Source: Bacteroidales bacterium
GTDB lineage: Bacteria > Bacteroidota > Bacteroidia > Bacteroidales > P3
DNA length: 64,000 nt
Assembly: GCA_017480185.1 (NCBI GenBank)
Contig: JAFVBC010000031.1
Location: 20,509 to 84,508 of the forward strand
Direction of reading: 5' to 3'
Shown: piece after piece, positions 54,114 through 62,932 of the stretch
Layout of the letters: each line of letters opens with the position of its first letter
Position numbering within the stretch: the stretch's first letter is position 1
Notes under the pieces: model-generated
Told to the model about the DNA's origin: nothing
The model's input: only the letters and a program-made list of their open reading frames with translations
The model's database searches: none
Translations under genes and position numbers: made by a program

Positions 54114-55562
54114 ATGATTGAGCAAGATTACGTTAAAGTGTGGGCGGAATGCCTAAAAGTGATAAAAGACTGCCTGGGTGAAGAAAACAAGGCGGTGTTT
54201 GACCGCTGGTTTAAGCCAATCGTACCGCTGCGACTTGATGGAAACACTCTTATCATACAGGTACCGAGCCAATTTTTCTACGAATGGATAGAGGAGCACT
54301 ACGTAGACCTGCTTCGTCGGGCTGTGCGGTTGCAACTTGGGCCCAAAGGTTGTCTGAAGTACAGCATAGTGATGGATCAAACTATTGCCTCGCGCCCCAT
54401 TGTAACTACCCTGCCGTCGCGTCAGCAAAAGGCTTCGAAAAATCCGATTACAGACGTTTACGTCAATGTGAACCGAGACAACTCTCGCGAGATACCAAAT
54501 CCATTTGTCATACCCGGCATTCAGAAAACTCGCATTCACTCGCAACTCAGTGCCAATTATACACTGGAAAATTTTGTCGAAGGCGACTGTAATCGCTTGG
54601 CTCGTAGCGCTGGATATGCTGTGGCCGAAAAGCCAGGACAGACCTCGTTTAATCCACTGTTGCTGCATGGTAACGTTGGATTGGGTAAGACCCACTTGGC
54701 TAACGCTATTGGCTTAAAGACAAAAGAAATGCACCCAGATAAAACTGTTCTATATGTAACTTCGGAACAGTTTATGCAGCAATATGCCGAGGCTGGGCGC
54801 TCAAATACTATCAACGACTTTGTGCACTTTTATGAAATGATCAATGTGCTCATTGTTGACGATATTCAATTCTGGGCCGGTAAAGCACAAAAGACCCAAG
54901 AGGCTTTCTTCCATTTGTTCAACCATCTGCATCAGCACCACAATCAGATAATCATCACCTCTGATAAAGCGCCCAGCGAGTTGCAAGGACTGGAAACAAG
55001 GTTGTTGAGTCGGTTAAAATGGGGACTCAATGCCGACCTACAAACCCCAGACGTTGAGACACGCAAACGCATACTCTACCAAAAACTGCAAAACGAAGGG
55101 ATTGTGATGAGCGATGATGTGATTGAGTACATTGCCTATAATATCAACACCAACGTTCGAGAGTTGGAGGGGGTGCTGATATCGTTGATGGCACAAAGTT
55201 CGCTCAACCGACAGGAAATAACCCTTGAGTTGACAAAGCAGATAATAGACAAATACGTGCAAAGTAGCGTCCGCGAGATAACAATAGACTATATACAGAA
55301 AGTGGTGTGCGACTATTTGGAGTTGCCCGTGGAGAGTATTCAAAATACAAGTAGGAAACGAGAAATAGTGTTGGCACGACAATTGTCAATGTATTTTGCA
55401 AAGAAAATTACGAAATCATCGCTGGCTGTGATAGGTAGTCAGTGTGGTAACAAAGACCATGCCACTGTACTACACGCCTGTAAAACAATAGAGAATCTGC
55501 GTCAAACCGACCGACAAATGCGCAGCAAAGTTGACGAATTGGAGAAAAAATTTAGAGAATGA
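54114..55562 (+). CDS. dnaA: Chromosomal replication initiator DnaA
   Basis: DnaA opens the replication origin. The protein of about 482 residues has domain I (KVWAECLKVIKDCLGEENKA, then FDRWFKPIVPL), a linker (about 95-145), the AAA+ domain III with Walker A GNVGLGKTHLANAIG and Walker B VLIVDDIQFW, and domain IV with the DnaA-box-binding signature NKDHATVLHACKTIENL. I choose the ATG at 54114 (MIEQDYVKVW) because relatives in the phylum begin in this way; an in-frame ATG at 54081 would add 11 residues. It is the first gene of a chain with a flavin reductase, a 2-hydroxyacid dehydrogenase and a C10 protease. Confidence 0.95.
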   Translation: MIEQDYVKVWAECLKVIKDCLGEENKAVFDRWFKPIVPLRLDGNTLIIQVPSQFFYEWIEEHYVDLLRRAVRLQLGPKGCLKYSIVMDQTIASRPIVTTLPSRQQKASKNPITDVYVNVNRDNSREIPNPFVIPGIQKTRIHSQLSANYTLENFVEGDCNRLARSAGYAVAEKPGQTSFNPLLLHGNVGLGKTHLANAIGLKTKEMHPDKTVLYVTSEQFMQQYAEAGRSNTINDFVHFYEMINVLIVDDIQFWAGKAQKTQEAFFHLFNHLHQHHNQIIITSDKAPSELQGLETRLLSRLKWGLNADLQTPDVETRKRILYQKLQNEGIVMSDDVIEYIAYNINTNVRELEGVLISLMAQSSLNRQEITLELTKQIIDKYVQSSVREITIDYIQKVVCDYLELPVESIQNTSRKREIVLARQLSMYFAKKITKSSLAVIGSQCGNKDHATVLHACKTIENLRQTDRQMRSKVDELEKKFRE

Positions 55563-56143
55563 AACGAGCCTTCAAACCAGGCACAATGATATACCCACTT
55601 CCCGCGGTAATGGTGAGCTGTGGCGATAGTGTGGGAAATTACAACATTTTGACAATAGCATGGACGGGCACGCTTTGCAGCGACCCGCCCATGTGCTATA
55701 TATCGGTGCGTCCAGAACGGCATAGCCACGCCCTAATAAGTCGCACGGGCGAGTTTGTGATTAACCTTACAACCGCAGCATTGGCACGTCAGACCGACTG
55801 GTGCGGAGTGAAAAGCGGGCGCGATTACAACAAATTTTCCGAAATGGGGCTCACACCTCAATCCGCACAACTTGTTAAAGCGCCGCTGATTGCCGAAAGT
55901 CCACTCAACATAGAGTGTCGGGTGACCGATGTAAAGCACCTTGGATCGCACGACATGTTTATGGCCAATGTGGTAGCAATAAATGCAGAAGAAAGTTTAA
56001 TTGACAAGACAACTGGGCAGTTTCAACTGAATCACGCCTCGCCACTGGCCTATTCGCACGGAAAGTACTATGCTTTAGGAGAGAAACTGGGCGGCTTCGG
56101 TTTTTCGGTATGCAAGAAAAAACACAAAAAAGATACAAAATAG
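55559..56143 (+). CDS. Flavin reductase family protein
   Basis: A 194-residue FMN-binding split-barrel protein of the flavin reductase (RutF/HpaC-like) group. PLPAVMVSCGDSVGNYNILTIAW, then DPPMCYISVRPERHSHALI and GEFVINLTTAALA are the family marks. Its physiological electron acceptor is unknown. The start overlaps the dnaA stop by 4 bp (ATGA), an unusual neighbour that suggests coupled translation. Confidence 0.9.
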   Translation: MKRAFKPGTMIYPLPAVMVSCGDSVGNYNILTIAWTGTLCSDPPMCYISVRPERHSHALISRTGEFVINLTTAALARQTDWCGVKSGRDYNKFSEMGLTPQSAQLVKAPLIAESPLNIECRVTDVKHLGSHDMFMANVVAINAEESLIDKTTGQFQLNHASPLAYSHGKYYALGEKLGGFGFSVCKKKHKKDTK

Positions 56144-56163
56144 AACCACAGCATTCTTACACC

Positions 56164-57093
56164 ATGAATATTGTATGTGTGGAACCACTGGGTATAGCTA
56201 CTGACCGTTTTGAGCAGTTGCGTACCTGCTATGCTCAAAAGGGGCATAATTTTACCTATTACCTTGACCGCGATGAGGATGCCAACGAACTCGTACAACG
56301 CATGTGTGATGCCGATGTGGTGGCCATATCAAACATACGCTTAACAGCAGAGATCCTAAATAAGTGCAGTCGGTTGAAGTATTTATCGGTTGCATTTACC
56401 GGCCTTGACCACATTGACCTTGACTACTGCAAGAGCCACGGCATAGAAGTGCAAAATGCTGCTGGCTATAGCACCACGGCCGTAAGCGAGCTGACAGTAG
56501 GGCTAATCATAGACCTCATGCGTCGTATCACAGTGCTTGACAACCAAACTCGCATAGGGGGTACTCGGGGTGCTTTCCTCGGACGCGAACTTCGAGGTAA
56601 GACAGTGGGCATAGTGGGTACTGGAGCCATCGGTACTGCTGTAGCAAAACTTTTACTGGCATTTGGTTGTAAAGTACTGGCATACAGTAGAACTAAACGC
56701 CAAGAGGTAGAACTGATTGGGGGGCAATATACAGATATGCAATCGCTGCTGCAGCAATCCGACATAGTTTCATTACACGTTCCTCTTAATAGTTCCACCT
56801 ACCACCTAATTGGCAAGGAGCAACTGGATATAATGAAACCATCGGCATTGCTTATAAATACTGCCCGAGGCAACGTATGCGACATTGATGCTGTGGCGGA
56901 AGCCCTAACTTCTGACAAAATAAGTGGAGCGGCATTTGACGTATACGAACAAGAGCCTCCCCTACCCTCCAATCATCCTCTATTACATCTGCCAAACTGC
57001 ATCTGCACACCACACATAGCCTTTGCGACAAAAGAATCGTTTGCCGAGCGCGCAGAAATAGTGTTCAACCACATAAACACATTCCTAAAATGA
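56164..57093 (+). CDS. D-isomer-specific 2-hydroxyacid dehydrogenase
   Basis: A 309-residue NAD-dependent oxidoreductase. The Rossmann loop is GIVGTGAIGTAVAKLL; the catalytic triad is Arg in NTARGN, Glu in YEQEPP and His in CTPHIAFAT. The substrate is open: it could be a hydroxypyruvate/glycerate reductase or a D-lactate-type enzyme. I use the ATG at 56164 (MNIVCVEPLG), as the upstream part of the frame overlaps the previous gene and is polar. It overlaps the C10 protease gene by 4 bp. Confidence 0.9.
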   Translation: MNIVCVEPLGIATDRFEQLRTCYAQKGHNFTYYLDRDEDANELVQRMCDADVVAISNIRLTAEILNKCSRLKYLSVAFTGLDHIDLDYCKSHGIEVQNAAGYSTTAVSELTVGLIIDLMRRITVLDNQTRIGGTRGAFLGRELRGKTVGIVGTGAIGTAVAKLLLAFGCKVLAYSRTKRQEVELIGGQYTDMQSLLQQSDIVSLHVPLNSSTYHLIGKEQLDIMKPSALLINTARGNVCDIDAVAEALTSDKISGAAFDVYEQEPPLPSNHPLLHLPNCICTPHIAFATKESFAERAEIVFNHINTFLK

Positions 57094-59429
57094 GACGTCA
57101 TCTATTGCTGTTAGCAGCATTAACCGCCACGACATTAGGCGTTGGAGCAAAACCCATTGACCCTACAACTGCCCAAAAAGTAGCCTCCAACTTCATTCAA
57201 ACCCGTTACGAGAGCGGTTCACTTCCACAAATTGTATTAGCCGAAACACGCATAATCAACGACGAAGCCTGCCTTTACATATTCAACATCAATGATGAGG
57301 GGTTCATCGTGATAAGTGCAGACGATCGTGCTGTGCCAATACTTGGTTACTCGTTTGAAGGAGTATACGACAAAGCCACCGTTGCCCCAGCCGCCGACTT
57401 TTGGTTTAACGGCTATGCTAAAGACATTGCTACACTTAAACAAACCGATGCCGACGCCTGTGCCGATTGGAATTCATTGCTAACCGACAGCGATCCCACA
57501 CTTCGTTGGAAAGCCGACACCTACCTACTCACCTCCAAATGGGGCCAGGGTACAGGCTATAACATGTACTGTCCCGTATATAACAATCAAAATGCGGTAG
57601 TAGGTTGTGTAGCAACAGCCATGGCTCAAATAATACGTTATCACCGCTACCCTGTACATGGCTTTGATTCCACACTTTACCACCACACTTATTACGGTAC
57701 ACTCTCGGCCAATTTCTACAATTCAACCTACACCTATACACGCATGCCCGATCGCGTATACACCAGTTCGAGCATGCAAGAGAAAGAAGCAGCCTCACTT
57801 TTGAGCTACCATTGTGGCATTGCCACCCGCATGAACTACCAATGGCCAGGACATACCGATGGCAGTGGTACACAGTCGGAATACGTCCCCAATGGCCTAA
57901 AATACTTCGGTTACATGCGCGCCAAAATATCCAACATGGGAGCATCACCCAGCGAAGCTTGGTATGAAATGCTGCGCAACGAGATTGACAATGAAAGGCC
58001 TGTATACTATTCTGGTACCAATTCCGATGGTGGTCACGCCTTTGTTGTTGACGGTTACAACACAACTGGCAATCGTTTCCACTTCAACTGGGGATGGAGT
58101 GGCAGTAGTGACGGTTTCTACACGCTAACCGCCACCAATGGTTATCAGACCATGCTCTATGCTGTCGGTCAAACTGCCGTTTACAATATCATACCCTCCA
58201 AAATATCATCCCACTTCTCCGACAAAATATACGTAGATGCAGAAAGTAATGGAGATGGAACAAGTTGGCAAAGTTGCACCAACAACCTTACCGATGCGCT
58301 GACATTTGCTGGTTCGCGACATCTGCCAATCTGGATGAAAGGTGGCACATACTATGCTGCAGAGGGGCAAGATGTTGTTATGACTGTACCTGCCGGAGTA
58401 TCGGTATACGGTGGTTTTGCAGGAACAGAGAGCAGCCTGTCAGAGCGCATATCTGGAGCCAACCCGACCATCATTGATGGTAACAACCAAAAACAGTTAA
58501 TCATCACCGTGGGCGACACCTCAAAAATCAGCAACATTGACGAGATAACGTTCACCCATGCTCCAAACATGGATGCTGGTATTGGCTCAATGGGACGCAA
58601 CACCATCATAACCCATTTACACTTTAACGACAACTATGCTCCTGGGCATGCCCTTTTACAGATGAACCGCACCACCATGACCAACTGCTCGGCTTCGGGC
58701 AACAACGCGGCATCGGTAGTGCAGATAGTGCGTGGTCGCATAAATAGCTGTCTATTCAGCAACAATATTGGTGCTGCAATAGAGGCCACCGCTGCTGGTG
58801 TGTTGATAAACAACACCATTGTAGGGCAAGGTAGTTACGGAGTTCACTTGATGACAAACGTATGCTCAATGTTGAACTGTGTGGTGTGGGGATACGATGA
58901 AGGTCTACTCTCCGACGATGCCACAAGCCAACAGGTGACCTATTGCGCGCTACCGAACAGCGTTCTGGGAGAAGGAAACATACACCTCGCCACAACCAAC
59001 GCTAACAACGACTCGCTATATGGTCCGATGTTTGTCGACCCCGACAACGCCGACTACCACATTGCACAGCGTTCTATACTGATAAATCGTGGCAAACCTG
59101 GTCGCACAAACCTGTCGGATTACGATTACGATGGCAACGAGAGGGTACAGCGTGAGCGTGTTGATATTGGATGTTATGAAAGCGAATATCTCAAGATTGA
59201 CCGCGTAGCGGAACAACTGCTGACCATTTCGCCCAACCCAACAACCGATCTTGTAGACATCAGAGGCATAACCCCACAAACATTAGTACAGTTACTTGCG
59301 ATGAATGGCACAGTAATAAGCCAAACCATGAGTGTTGATGGCACAGCCTCATTCTCACTTAAAGAACTTCCTAACGGGGCCTACATTGTGCGCACAGCCA
59401 ACACAAGTTCAAAGATTATCAAACAATAG
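57090..59429 (+). CDS. C10 (streptopain-like) cysteine protease with beta-helix and T9SS sorting domain
   Basis: A 779-residue secreted protease. Signal peptide (1-20), Spi-type prodomain (about 21-140; GFIVISADDRAVPILGYS), C10 catalytic domain with Cys173 in VVGCVATAMAQIIRYH, His316 in SDGGHAFVVDGYN and FHFNWGWSGSS. From about 390 to 690 follows a parallel beta-helix-like region with YVDAESNGDGTSWQSC and short repeats of the form NNTIVGQG, as in surface polysaccharide- or adhesin-type proteins; then the T9SS C-terminal domain (ISPNPTTDLVDIRGI ... GAYIVRT ... KIIKQ). It is the last gene of the dnaA chain and ends at a strong hairpin. It differs from the 32686 protein in its C-terminal appendix. 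Confidence 0.92.
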   Translation: MRRHLLLLAALTATTLGVGAKPIDPTTAQKVASNFIQTRYESGSLPQIVLAETRIINDEACLYIFNINDEGFIVISADDRAVPILGYSFEGVYDKATVAPAADFWFNGYAKDIATLKQTDADACADWNSLLTDSDPTLRWKADTYLLTSKWGQGTGYNMYCPVYNNQNAVVGCVATAMAQIIRYHRYPVHGFDSTLYHHTYYGTLSANFYNSTYTYTRMPDRVYTSSSMQEKEAASLLSYHCGIATRMNYQWPGHTDGSGTQSEYVPNGLKYFGYMRAKISNMGASPSEAWYEMLRNEIDNERPVYYSGTNSDGGHAFVVDGYNTTGNRFHFNWGWSGSSDGFYTLTATNGYQTMLYAVGQTAVYNIIPSKISSHFSDKIYVDAESNGDGTSWQSCTNNLTDALTFAGSRHLPIWMKGGTYYAAEGQDVVMTVPAGVSVYGGFAGTESSLSERISGANPTIIDGNNQKQLIITVGDTSKISNIDEITFTHAPNMDAGIGSMGRNTIITHLHFNDNYAPGHALLQMNRTTMTNCSASGNNAASVVQIVRGRINSCLFSNNIGAAIEATAAGVLINNTIVGQGSYGVHLMTNVCSMLNCVVWGYDEGLLSDDATSQQVTYCALPNSVLGEGNIHLATTNANNDSLYGPMFVDPDNADYHIAQRSILINRGKPGRTNLSDYDYDGNERVQRERVDIGCYESEYLKIDRVAEQLLTISPNPTTDLVDIRGITPQTLVQLLAMNGTVISQTMSVDGTASFSLKELPNGAYIVRTANTSSKIIKQ

Positions 59430-59445
59430 CGTCGTAACTAAACAC

Positions 59446-59502
59446 AAAACAGAGAGGGGGGGCTGTTACCAAAATTGGAAACAGCCCCCCTCTCTGTTTT
59501 TT
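59446..59502. terminator. Bidirectional hairpin terminator
   Basis: A stem of about 21 bp (AAAACAGAGAGG... / ...CCTCTCTGTTTT), with one bulged G, has a loop of about 14 nt and is followed by TTTT on the plus strand and AAAA on its other side. It lies between the convergent C10 protease and VWA genes and suits both. Confidence 0.85.
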
Positions 59503-59511
59503 AGGCGTGGA

Positions 59512-61188
59512 TTAAAACTTAAATCCCAAATTCAGCCCTACATTAAAATACATGTTATACTGCGATTCCTTAAATGTGTACCGTTTATACCCATCACTAT
59601 CAATCGTCACATTAAACCAATCTCGCTGATATACACCCAAAGCCAAATCAGCATAACAATACAAATGCTTTTGCGATATAATTCCCGCACGTAGCACCAA
59701 TCCGCCACCAGGTTCTTCTTGGCATCCAAGTGTGTTATTCGAGTTATAGTAATTCATACTATAATAATCCGGCTGGATACGTAAATCGACACCCACACCC
59801 AGTAACGGGGCACGTTTGTATTGGAACATGGGGCCTGCCGTAAGCACTCCCAACTGAATATGATGAGTGCCATAGTTTCCAGCGGGGTTGTGTACCCCTT
59901 TATAGCCAATGAAACCGCCCCATGCTCTGAAATTCTTTGTGGGGAAAGCAAAATCCATACTCACACCACCCCCAAACGAAAACCTACTGCCTGCCGCAAC
60001 ATCTACCACACCGCCGCCACTAAAGCCGAAAAAGCCATGGGGCTTATCAAATGTCCACCTCACACGACCTTCATGTGCACGTGGCACGTAGCAGTTCAAT
60101 ATCTGGAATCGGCTCACAATCATCTCCGCAATTTCATTAAATTTTCGCTTCACCTCTCCAAAATTCTTAACATAGAAAGGTTTATCCGTAGCCAATGAGT
60201 TGAAAACAGCCTTGTATATCTCATCGCTTTCGCTAACATCATTGCCTTTCAACACCAGCATCATACTCTCCAAAGGCTGCGTCTCTTCCACATCACGCAT
60301 TGTGCCGTCCACCTGCCGCACATCATGATGCACATAGGTGTAGGAGTGACGAATAACAGTGTCGCGCACATATTTGAAATAGGGGTTTTGTAAACCCTTG
60401 CGGAATATGCGACCTTGCTTGAGCGAATGGTTATCAAAGCCATCGGTGAACGTAACCATTATTGCGCCACCAAACTTCTGATCGTTGGTGAGTTCAAGCG
60501 TGTTGAAATAATCGTTTATCATCGTCTCGCCCTTATCCATGGCATAGTACATGGCTGTGTTGTTGTGTTGATCAAGATTATCAATCGACTTCTTTATTGC
60601 CTTTGCACTCTCTTTAGTAAGGGTTTGTATGGGGATAACGTTTTTATCGGTATTGGCTTCGTTGCTGAAACCTATCACACCGATGCGAATATTGCCATTA
60701 CCTGCCGAGCGAGCAAGTATGTCGATAAACGCCTTTGCACTCTTCTTCAGGCCACTAAAGTCGCCTCCCAACGAGTTACTGCAGTCCAACACCAACATCA
60801 CTATTTTCACCATATCGGTGCGTTTTTCCGACCGCGGTTGCTTCACCTCGCTGTCTATCTGCCAACGTATCGGGCCTTCACCCTCTCGTTGTTTCCAGAA
60901 CAGGATGTTGCTATATCCGTCGGGACAACGATTTTCAATTGTATCGAACGAGAATACCACACTTTCGTCCTCGCCCACATGGCCATACAACATCTTCGAT
61001 GCACCCAAACCTATGGTTATGCCCTCGGTAGTGATATTCGACAACGAGTAGTAGATAGTGCCATTCTTAGCCTGATGCATGGCATAATCGCCCTCAATGT
61101 AGTAGTGTGAATATTCGGCCTGTCCTTTTGCGAAAACTGGCACAAGCAGCAATGCAACAAGCAAAATCTTGTATCGTTTCAAATTCAT
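59512..61188 (-). CDS. VWA-domain protein with C-terminal beta-barrel-like region
   Basis: A 558-residue exported protein. Signal peptide about 1-22 (LLVALLLVPVFAKG). Residues about 125-370 are a von Willebrand A domain with a complete metal site: Asp135/Ser137/Ser139 in VLDCSNSL, Thr in HNNTAMYYA and Asp in VTFTDGFDN. The C-terminal ~190 residues alternate polar and aromatic/Gly residues (GFFGFSGGGVVDVAAGSRFSF, MYFNVGLNLGFKF) and end in Phe, as outer-membrane beta-barrels do. The fused arrangement suggests an outer-membrane protein with a periplasmic or surface adhesion domain. I do not know its partner. It is 376 bp from the aminotransferase gene. Confidence 0.78.
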   Translation of the reverse strand: MNLKRYKILLVALLLVPVFAKGQAEYSHYYIEGDYAMHQAKNGTIYYSLSNITTEGITIGLGASKMLYGHVGEDESVVFSFDTIENRCPDGYSNILFWKQREGEGPIRWQIDSEVKQPRSEKRTDMVKIVMLVLDCSNSLGGDFSGLKKSAKAFIDILARSAGNGNIRIGVIGFSNEANTDKNVIPIQTLTKESAKAIKKSIDNLDQHNNTAMYYAMDKGETMINDYFNTLELTNDQKFGGAIMVTFTDGFDNHSLKQGRIFRKGLQNPYFKYVRDTVIRHSYTYVHHDVRQVDGTMRDVEETQPLESMMLVLKGNDVSESDEIYKAVFNSLATDKPFYVKNFGEVKRKFNEIAEMIVSRFQILNCYVPRAHEGRVRWTFDKPHGFFGFSGGGVVDVAAGSRFSFGGGVSMDFAFPTKNFRAWGGFIGYKGVHNPAGNYGTHHIQLGVLTAGPMFQYKRAPLLGVGVDLRIQPDYYSMNYYNSNNTLGCQEEPGGGLVLRAGIISQKHLYCYADLALGVYQRDWFNVTIDSDGYKRYTFKESQYNMYFNVGLNLGFKF

Positions 61189-61268
61189 TTGTAGTTGTTT
61201 TTAAGTTTTTTACCGCAGTGCCTATAAAATGCACATAGAAAAAGCGTGGCACTTTTCGCGTCGTGTGT

Positions 61269-61397
61269 GGAATCTTTGAGGTCTTAGACTACCTTACACT
61301 CCCCAGTATCAACGAGTAAAGCCCACGCCATGATGGCGGGAGCGCCGTTGCTTTACTCTTGGAGTGTAAATGAAAGTGTCTAAGTTCCAAAGATTCC
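61269..61397 (-). ncRNA. Candidate structured RNA or repeat element, nested stems
   Basis: 129 nt fold into one long rod of nested stems with internal loops: 61269-61278/61388-61397 (10 bp), 61283-61289/61378-61384 (7 bp), 61294-61302/61361-61369 (9 bp), 61314-61322/61350-61358 (9 bp), and a 5-bp apical hairpin at 61326-61338. The pairs are perfect and the loops are asymmetric. The genes on both sides run on the minus strand, so I give that strand; the fold would be similar on the other. It could be a leader of the VWA gene, a small RNA or a mobile palindrome. I know no family to name. Confidence 0.5.
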
Positions 61398-61514
61398 AAG
61401 TAATGCGACTTCGCTTATTTCCTATTCTTCGATGTGCATTATAACAATACTACATCATATGTTTCATTGGCATTATCTATTAGTTGCTATTTTATTCTTA
61501 ACTATATTTCTTTC

Positions 61515-61557
61515 CCTATTTTGAGGCAGGGCGAGTATCGCCCTGCCTCAAAATAGG
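61515..61557 (-). terminator. Hairpin terminator after the aminotransferase gene
   Basis: A perfect 20-bp stem (61515-61534 / 61538-61557) with a 3-nt GTA loop lies 8 bp after the stop codon of the aminotransferase gene. There is no long T run in the minus direction, so strength is uncertain. Confidence 0.65.
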
Positions 61558-61564
61558 TTTTCCA

Positions 61565-62881
61565 CTACTTTACTGGATGGTCGGCATGGAATTTTTCAAG
61601 ACGCACCTTAAGATCGGGCATCTGATCGCGTTGCACCAATGCCACACAAGCGCGTATGCCTTGGCGATGACTGCCAGTGATGTCAAGGCTGATGGCACTG
61701 ACACCATAGCGTATCAACTCGTTGAGCAAGTCTACGCCCTCAAAGCTTGGGTAGCAGAACGTGAAGTAGAACCCATCGCCAATTTCATCGCCCATATCTT
61801 TATCATAGACAATATAGAACCCATTGTCGGTGAACAACTTCTTCATCATACCGGCCTTTTCGCCATATTCCTTAATATCCTGCACAAAGTTGAACGTGCC
61901 GTCGTTGGCACCTTTCAGCATGGCAGCCATGGCATACTGCACACTATGAGCGGTGCCACTGCTCAAGCAGTAGAGGGTTCCAAAGATGAGGGCACGTCCC
62001 AACTGAGTCTGACTATAGTAGCGTCCCAAGTCGGGGCACTCCATGTTATACAACATCGGGCTGCACACCATCATTGCAATGCGTTCGCCTGCATAGCTGA
62101 AGCTCTTCGAACCGCTAATCATAAGCACATAGCGGTCGGTATATTTAGCCACCGTGGGCTGGAACGGAGCCTGTCCGGGCACCGAATAATCCTTGCGGAA
62201 GTCCATCAAGAAGTAGGCATCGTCTTCAAGCACCACCACACCATACTTGTTGGCCATCTCGCCGATGATGCGCAATTCGTGGTCGGTGAAACAGAACCAG
62301 GCTGGATTATTGGGACTGCTATATATGAGGCAGGCCACATCGCCGTCGCGCAACTCCTCTTCCAGTTTGTCGCGAAGCTTGTCGCCACGGTACTCATACA
62401 CGTCGAAAGTCTTCATCGGTATGCCAAGCACACGGCATTGCTGCTTCTGCACGGGGAAACCGGGGTCAATAAACAGCACCTTGGTCTTCTTGGCATCATA
62501 ACGTGTCAATGTAAGGAAACTGGCAAAACCAGCCTGCATCGAGCCCACCGTTGGCACACAGCAATCGGGAGTTACGTCGATGTCGAGGAAGTTTTTCACA
62601 AATCGGGCAGCCTCTTTCTTGAAGTCGGCTGTGCCGTAAATCTCTGGATATATACTTGCCACACCATTACGCAAGGCCTCAATCTGAGCCTCAACACCAA
62701 TCTTTGGAGCTGGCAAGCCAGGAATACCCATCTCCATTTTCACAAAGCGCACCCCCGTTTCCGACTCAACGTCCTGTATCATCTTGCGCATTTCGCGAAT
62801 GCTTGCTTTACCAGGGTTGGCAATCTTATTAGCCGCTGCAATGCGGTCTATCGTCTCTTTCTGTATCGGTATTTGTGACAT
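61565..62881 (-). CDS. PLP-dependent aminotransferase, class I/II
   Basis: A 438-residue fold-type I aminotransferase. The PLP lysine is in SGSKSFSYAGERI, the Asp for the pyridine nitrogen in VVVLEDDAYF, and SSPNNPAWF holds the conserved Asn-Pro; an Arg near the C terminus (IRACVALVQR) probably binds the substrate carboxylate. MEMGIPGLPAPKIG near residue 50 resembles enzymes annotated as tyrosine/aspartate or general aminotransferases in this phylum. The exact amino acid is not clear. It is 51 bp downstream of porD on the same strand. Confidence 0.9.
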   Translation of the reverse strand: MSQIPIQKETIDRIAAANKIANPGKASIREMRKMIQDVESETGVRFVKMEMGIPGLPAPKIGVEAQIEALRNGVASIYPEIYGTADFKKEAARFVKNFLDIDVTPDCCVPTVGSMQAGFASFLTLTRYDAKKTKVLFIDPGFPVQKQQCRVLGIPMKTFDVYEYRGDKLRDKLEEELRDGDVACLIYSSPNNPAWFCFTDHELRIIGEMANKYGVVVLEDDAYFLMDFRKDYSVPGQAPFQPTVAKYTDRYVLMISGSKSFSYAGERIAMMVCSPMLYNMECPDLGRYYSQTQLGRALIFGTLYCLSSGTAHSVQYAMAAMLKGANDGTFNFVQDIKEYGEKAGMMKKLFTDNGFYIVYDKDMGDEIGDGFYFTFCYPSFEGVDLLNELIRYGVSAISLDITGSHRQGIRACVALVQRDQMPDLKVRLEKFHADHPVK

Positions 62882-62932
62882 AAGGTTATTATTTTATTTG
62901 TTACAACAATCTACATAGTTCATGCCTATCGT

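Noticed and set aside
61269-61397. Integron attC site
   Set aside because: The outer ends lack the GTTRRRY/RYYYAAC boxes, and no integrase or cassette genes are near.
61577-62878. 433-codon open frame opposite the aminotransferase gene
   Set aside because: Same reason: the real gene has every PLP-site motif, and the opposite frame is His-rich without family signs.
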